From JADCRZ01 sp041751095 (GTDB taxonomy: Bacteria > Bacteroidota > Bacteroidia > Chitinophagales > Chitinophagaceae), in NCBI GenBank assembly GCA_041751095.1, contig JBGSYC010000075.1, positions 1 to 8,476 on the forward strand: DNA of 8,476 bases, written 5' to 3'. The first letter of the stretch is position 1, and the number at the start of each line of letters is the position of its first letter. Under the pieces are notes generated by a model. It saw nothing but the letters and a program-made list of their open reading frames with translations. It searched no databases and was not told where the DNA came from. Both the position numbers and the translations under genes were made by a program. Shown in pieces: positions 6,401 through 8,476 of the stretch.

Positions 6401-6421
6401 CTAACTAATTTGTCAATACAC
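6401..6421 (-). repeat. Right terminal inverted repeat of the IS630 element
   Basis: Read on the minus strand it starts GTGTATTG and ends TTAGTTAG, matching the left end, and is followed by TA at 6422-6423. It lies 39 bases upstream of the transposase ATG (6361). Confidence 0.7.
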
Positions 6422-6423
6422 TA

Positions 6424-6560
6424 GTGTCATGTCACGTTGATATTGTCGCTCAGATTGTTTAACCTTACCCTCAAAACGTTAGTGTAAAGTATAAAGTCAC
6501 TTTAACACAAGAAGAGCGCGTTCACTCGAATGATTTAATAAGAAAAGATTCGCGTACTGC
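6424..6560 (+). mobile_element. Left-end remnant of a second IS630-type element
   Basis: A frame open from 6463 reads VSVKYKVTLTQEERVHSNDL followed by IRKDSRTAQ, which resembles the N-terminus of a different IS630 transposase subgroup (a YKVTLTxEER motif followed by a helical segment). The codon expected to be ATG is GTT at 6478-6480. The sequence begins GTGTCATGTCAC at 6424, directly after the TA that also flanks the first element, with a leader of about 54 bases, normal for such elements. The match breaks off by about 6550, where a DUF433 reading starts. Only the left end survives. Confidence 0.5.
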
Positions 6561-6784
6561 GCAACTATACAGTCTACGATGTACTGAGTTACCTGGCCGC
6601 CGGAGATTCGGAGGCAGAGATACTGAAGAATTTTCCTATGCTAACTCATCAAGACATACTTGCCTGCCTTGCGTACCAGAGATATTTTACTTGTGAAATA
6701 AACGTGGTAAAAGGTTCTTCATGCTCACTACGACGCAAGAATAAGCTACTGCATTTTCATCGAACTACCGAGTCTTTCAAATAA
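6542..6784 (+). pseudogene. DUF433 (antitoxin-like) protein, 5' end lost
   Basis: From just after stop codons at 6536-6541 the frame is open to a TAA at 6782-6784. It reads KIRVLRNYTVYDVLSYLAAG followed by DSEAEILKNFPMLTHQDILA and CLAYQRYF. This is the core of the DUF433 family: a short helix-turn-helix-like domain with VxDVLxxLAAGxxxxEIL..FPxLTxxDIxACLAYA. These proteins are often encoded before a DUF5615 PIN-like toxin and are regarded as antitoxins. The N-terminal strand and start codon are missing, because the reading joins the IS630 remnant at about 6545. The last 30 residues (after ACLAYQ) no longer match, and no toxin gene follows. It is probably a relic. Confidence 0.65.
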
Positions 6785-6851
6785 GAATATATTGCTATAT
6801 TCGTTCCAGGTGCAAAGAGCAATCCAATAAGCAGAATCTTAACTTAAAACC

Positions 6852-7409
6852 ATGTCACTCCAATTCAAAATTCAAATAAACGATGTTACCGATCCACCTG
6901 TGTGGAGAAGATTACTAGTACCTGAACAGTTCAGTTTCTGGAAATTTCACATATTGATACAAATTTCTTTCGGTTGGCAAAATTCTCACCTTTTTCAATT
7001 TTCGCCGGGAGGGTATGGCTCCGAACCACAGATTGGAATTCCCTACCCGGAAGCCGAGGAAAAAATCCTCGACTGTAAAAAAGTAAGGCTTTCAAAAATA
7101 TTTAATGCTCCCGGACAAGAATTCATTTACTTGTATGATTTTGGTGATAGTTGGGAACACCTGATCACTCTGGAAAAAATCGTAGAAGATCAAATGATCA
7201 AAGCCGCATATATTGACGGTGAAGGAGCCTGTCCCCCTGAGGATTGTGGAGGTCCATGGGGTTATGCAGATCTCAAAGTCATTATGAATGATCCGAAAAA
7301 CCCTGAGCATGCAAGTATGAAAGAATGGCTGGGAATTGCGAAAAATCAAAAATTTGATCCAGGTTTAATTAAACCGGATAGTATCCGCGTCGTGGTGGCT
7401 AAAGTGTAG
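6852..7409 (+). CDS. pRiA4b ORF-3 family protein
   Basis: The protein has 185 residues and is complete. It carries the marks of the plasmid pRiA4b ORF-3-like family: DPPVWRRLLVP near the start (14-24), a GWQNSHLFQF segment (41-50), YDFGDSWEHLITLEKI (95-110), ACPPEDCGGPWGY (126-138) and EWLG (158-161). It has no signal peptide or membrane segment, so it should be cytoplasmic. The family is widespread on plasmids and near insertion sequences; its biochemical role is not established. The Cys127/Cys132 pair sits in a conserved loop. The ATG at 6852 follows AACTTAAAACC with no Shine-Dalgarno, as is common in Bacteroidota. It stands alone between remnants on both sides and is the only clearly intact gene in the right half. 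It could be cargo of a former element. Confidence 0.9.
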   Translation: MSLQFKIQINDVTDPPVWRRLLVPEQFSFWKFHILIQISFGWQNSHLFQFSPGGYGSEPQIGIPYPEAEEKILDCKKVRLSKIFNAPGQEFIYLYDFGDSWEHLITLEKIVEDQMIKAAYIDGEGACPPEDCGGPWGYADLKVIMNDPKNPEHASMKEWLGIAKNQKFDPGLIKPDSIRVVVAKV

Positions 7410-7525
7410 AAGAAAAAGATTCGGCGGTATAGCCTGTTTCTGCGTTTTCTGACCCCCCGGCACGCTGCGCCGGTTGCAAGTAAGCCCACATTTGCCGTGC
7501 ATTTAAATATAATAATGGAACGACA

Positions 7526-7917
7526 AATAGCGCCTTTAGCATAATCTTTACCGATGAGTGAATTATGTTCCTGGAAAATAATCAACAACATCTTACCACG
7601 TTGAACTTCACCTGAAACAATGTTCATTAGTGCTGAGCTGGTAACCTGTGTTTCCTGCTTAACGAAGTTTGTGCCTGGCATCATACACTTTCGCCCTGGA
7701 GAAGATCCAGGAATTCATTGAGTGACCTTGCATCTTCCTTACTGCCTATGGCTCGGCAGGATGTTTTACTCCACCGTGCGGACTCCCAGATTCTCTTTAC
7801 TGAAAATTCCTTTGGAACACTATCAACGGTGATACACATGTAAATTGGAATAGGGCCATTTACATAAGTCCCTCTCTTCTTTTGATAAAACAGGAGGTTA
7901 AAGCTTTTTTCGAGCAT
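7526..7917 (-). pseudogene. Tyrosine recombinase (phage-type integrase), N-terminal remnant
   Basis: The ATG at 7917 opens MLEKSFNLLFYQKKRGTYVN, then GPIPIYMCITVDSVPKEFSV, then SKEDARSLNEFLDLLQ. This is the arm-type DNA-binding domain of Bacteroidota tyrosine integrases. A stop comes at 7681. One frame over, VYDARHKL followed by a stop and AGN fits the next family segment. The third frame then gives VTSSALMNIVSGEVQRGKML and IFQEHNSLIGKDYAKGAI, the start of the core-binding domain, until about 7526. At least two frameshifts and a stop are therefore needed to explain it. The catalytic domain with the R-H-R-Y residues is absent; unrelated sequence leads into the pRiA4b-like gene. It is inactive, and a sign that an integrative element once occupied this site. 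Confidence 0.8.
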
Positions 7918-8013
7918 GGCTTACCTTCGGATTTTAAAATTAATGTTTTAACCATTGGAGGACAAGATGTTCAATTATTAGACCTGTTCATAACCAGTCT
8001 GTACGAATACTGC

Positions 8014-8072
8014 CGTGAGCATTTTTTTTCAAATCGAGGTGCTGTTGAATTGCTCACGATTAGTTAGCACCT
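8014..8072. repeat. Two interleaved inverted repeats
   Basis: CGTGAGCA (8014-8021) pairs with TGCTCACG (8051-8058), and AGGTGCT (8037-8043) pairs with AGCACCT (8066-8072). The arms alternate 1-2-1'-2', so the stems could form a pseudoknot or compete. The second stem is followed by T at 8072-8076 and the first arm by eight T (8022-8029). They lie just left of the attachment core and overlap the recombinase's last codons. Confidence 0.55.
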
Positions 8073-8475
8073 TTTTGAATGAATTGATGAGTTCGCGGCG
8101 TGGTTCGAATCCCTCTCTCTCCGCCTTACGGTACAAGTTGATAAAATTATCGCTTGTACCGTTTTTTTTGCTCCGCAATTCATTGTTAATCAAATATATA
8201 AGCCTTACTGCTTCATTAATTCTTGTGGTTCGATAATCTATATTATTAAATGTTAGATTTTCGGGAAATATCGAACCAATCAAATTTCGCTTCTCCTCAA
8301 TAGTTCCTTCTTCGTACAGATAATCCAGTTTCATGAGATTATCTACACCCTTATCAACCAGGTTGTCTATGTTCTTTGGATTGTTAGATGTCATGCCTAC
8401 CAGCCTTCTTTCCAATTCGCTTATAGCACTTTCACAATCTGCTTTCATAAGTTTAAAATCAGAGGGATCTATCTG
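8029..8475 (-). CDS. Large serine recombinase, C-terminal part (runs off the right edge)
   Basis: The frame is open from the right edge; the Met at 8448 is internal. It reads KADCESAISELERRLVGM (a coiled-coil-like helix), then NIDNLVDKGVDNLMKLDYLY, then IGSIFPENLTFNNIDYRTTR and INEAVRLIYLINNELRSKKN. This is the C-terminal pattern of Bacteroidota site-specific serine recombinases of the resolvase/invertase superfamily. The catalytic Ser domain and the zinc ribbon lie outside the window. The last residues (AEREGFEPRREL and after) are translated from the complement of a tRNA 3' end, as is typical when the recombinase gene overlaps its own attachment core. It would excise and integrate the element lying to the right. 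The stop is at 8029-8031. The seen part has no frame break, so the gene may be active. Confidence 0.85.
   Translation of the reverse strand, partial: QIDPSDFKLMKADCESAISELERRLVGMTSNNPKNIDNLVDKGVDNLMKLDYLYEEGTIEEKRNLIGSIFPENLTFNNIDYRTTRINEAVRLIYLINNELRSKKNGTSDNFINLYRKAEREGFEPRRELINSFKKVLTNREQFNSTSI
8102..8125 (+). other. tRNA-Ser 3'-end sequence, probable attachment core
   Basis: The sequence begins GGTTCGAATCCC (T-arm loop TTCGAAT with its closing G-C pairs) and goes on as TCTCTCCGCC, which fits the 3' side of a T stem, a TCTCTCC acceptor strand and discriminator G, as in Bacteroidota tRNA-Ser with acceptor GGAGAGA. Upstream bases do not form the T stem beyond the two closing pairs, and no tRNA body is present, so this is not a gene. 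It lies inside the 3' end of the recombinase gene on the opposite strand. Confidence 0.72.
8128..8169 (+). terminator. Strong intrinsic terminator next to the tRNA-end sequence
   Basis: ACGGTACAAG (8128-8137) and CTTGTACCGT (8153-8162) form a perfect 10-bp stem with a 15-base loop, followed by eight T (8162-8169). It would stop rightward transcription, for example that of a tRNA restored at the core. It lies within the recombinase coding sequence (the KKNGT to YRK segment) on the other strand. Confidence 0.75.
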
Positions 8476-8476
8476 C

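Larger units (their letters stand above)
5087..6421 (-). mobile_element. IS630-type insertion sequence with a replaced core
   Basis: Both ends are recognisable. The left end begins GTGTA at 5087 after TA (5085-5086). The right end finishes in TACAC at 6421 before TA (6422-6423). The ends share GTGTA at the tip and TTAGTTAG at their inner side, as inverted copies. IS630 family elements insert at TA and duplicate it. Transposase pieces in the correct order on the minus strand lie just inside each end: N-terminal at 6361-6113, C-terminal at 5436-5115. About 680 bp between them is foreign restriction-modification DNA, so the middle of the transposase, including the first catalytic Asp, is missing. 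The element cannot move on its own but could be mobilised if a related transposase is present. Confidence 0.78.

Noticed and set aside
7456..7475. CCGGC/GCCGG hairpin as terminator of the pRiA4b-like gene
   Set aside because: The stem is only 5 bp, no T-run follows it, and it lies about 47 bases after the stop.
7882..8067. Plus-strand 61-residue frame
   Set aside because: The middle (FKINVLTIGGQDVQLLDLF) looks somewhat protein-like, but its start lies within the integrase gene, its end lies in the recombinase tail, and I recognise no family. It could be a worn fragment, but that is not supportable.
1..8476. CRISPR array or replication origin
   Set aside because: No regularly spaced identical repeats, iterons or DnaA-box clusters are visible. 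Direct repeats are limited to the local duplications listed.

Overview
The window looks like accessory chromosome, or a long-lived insertion region, from a Bacteroidota bacterium, most likely a soil or sediment relative of the Chitinophagaceae. I infer this from protein style, not from a search. The clues are the large serine recombinase tail, the N-terminus of a Bacteroidota-type tyrosine integrase, the IS630 fragments, the pRiA4b ORF-3 protein, the histidine kinase type and the AT-rich, Shine-Dalgarno-poor spacers. Four genes look intact (WD40, kinase, regulator and pRiA4b-like). A fifth, a recombinase, runs off the right edge. Nearly everything else is broken, often by single-base indels or short tandem duplications.

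Left part (1-2938). The tail of an unidentified protein ends at 120. A gene-free stretch with strong inverted repeats follows. Next comes a glyoxalase-like gene broken by a 14-bp tandem duplication. On the minus strand lie a seven-bladed WD40 protein with an N-terminal membrane or signal segment and, just upstream of it, a DoxX-type membrane protein with one frameshift. The two may be one transcription unit.

Centre (2939-5087). An intact two-component pair is read rightward, divergent from doxX: a membrane histidine kinase, then an OmpR-type response regulator whose start overlaps the kinase stop by 11 bases. An IS630-type element sits exactly at the TA of the regulator's stop codon.

Mobile region (5087-6784). 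The IS630 element (5087-6421) keeps both TA-flanked ends and both terminal pieces of its transposase. Its middle is replaced by a piece of a restriction-modification module: the 3' end of an N6-adenine methyltransferase overlapping the 5' half of an XhoI/PaeR7I-type endonuclease, cut off just before its expected catalytic lysine. Immediately to the right, apparently sharing the flanking TA, is what looks like the left end of a second IS630-type element, fused to a DUF433 (antitoxin-like) fragment.

Right part (6852-8476). An intact pRiA4b ORF-3 family protein is followed by the frameshifted N-terminal part of a tyrosine integrase, then the C-terminal part of a large serine recombinase. The last codons of that recombinase overlap the 3' end of a tRNA-Ser-like sequence (8102-8125), probably its attachment core. 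No tRNA body lies to the left, so the site looks like an unintegrated or rearranged attachment site. A strong terminator lies next to it.

I see no convincing new biological system. The most interesting structures are the restriction-modification remnant inside the IS and the recombinase/tRNA/terminator overlap.
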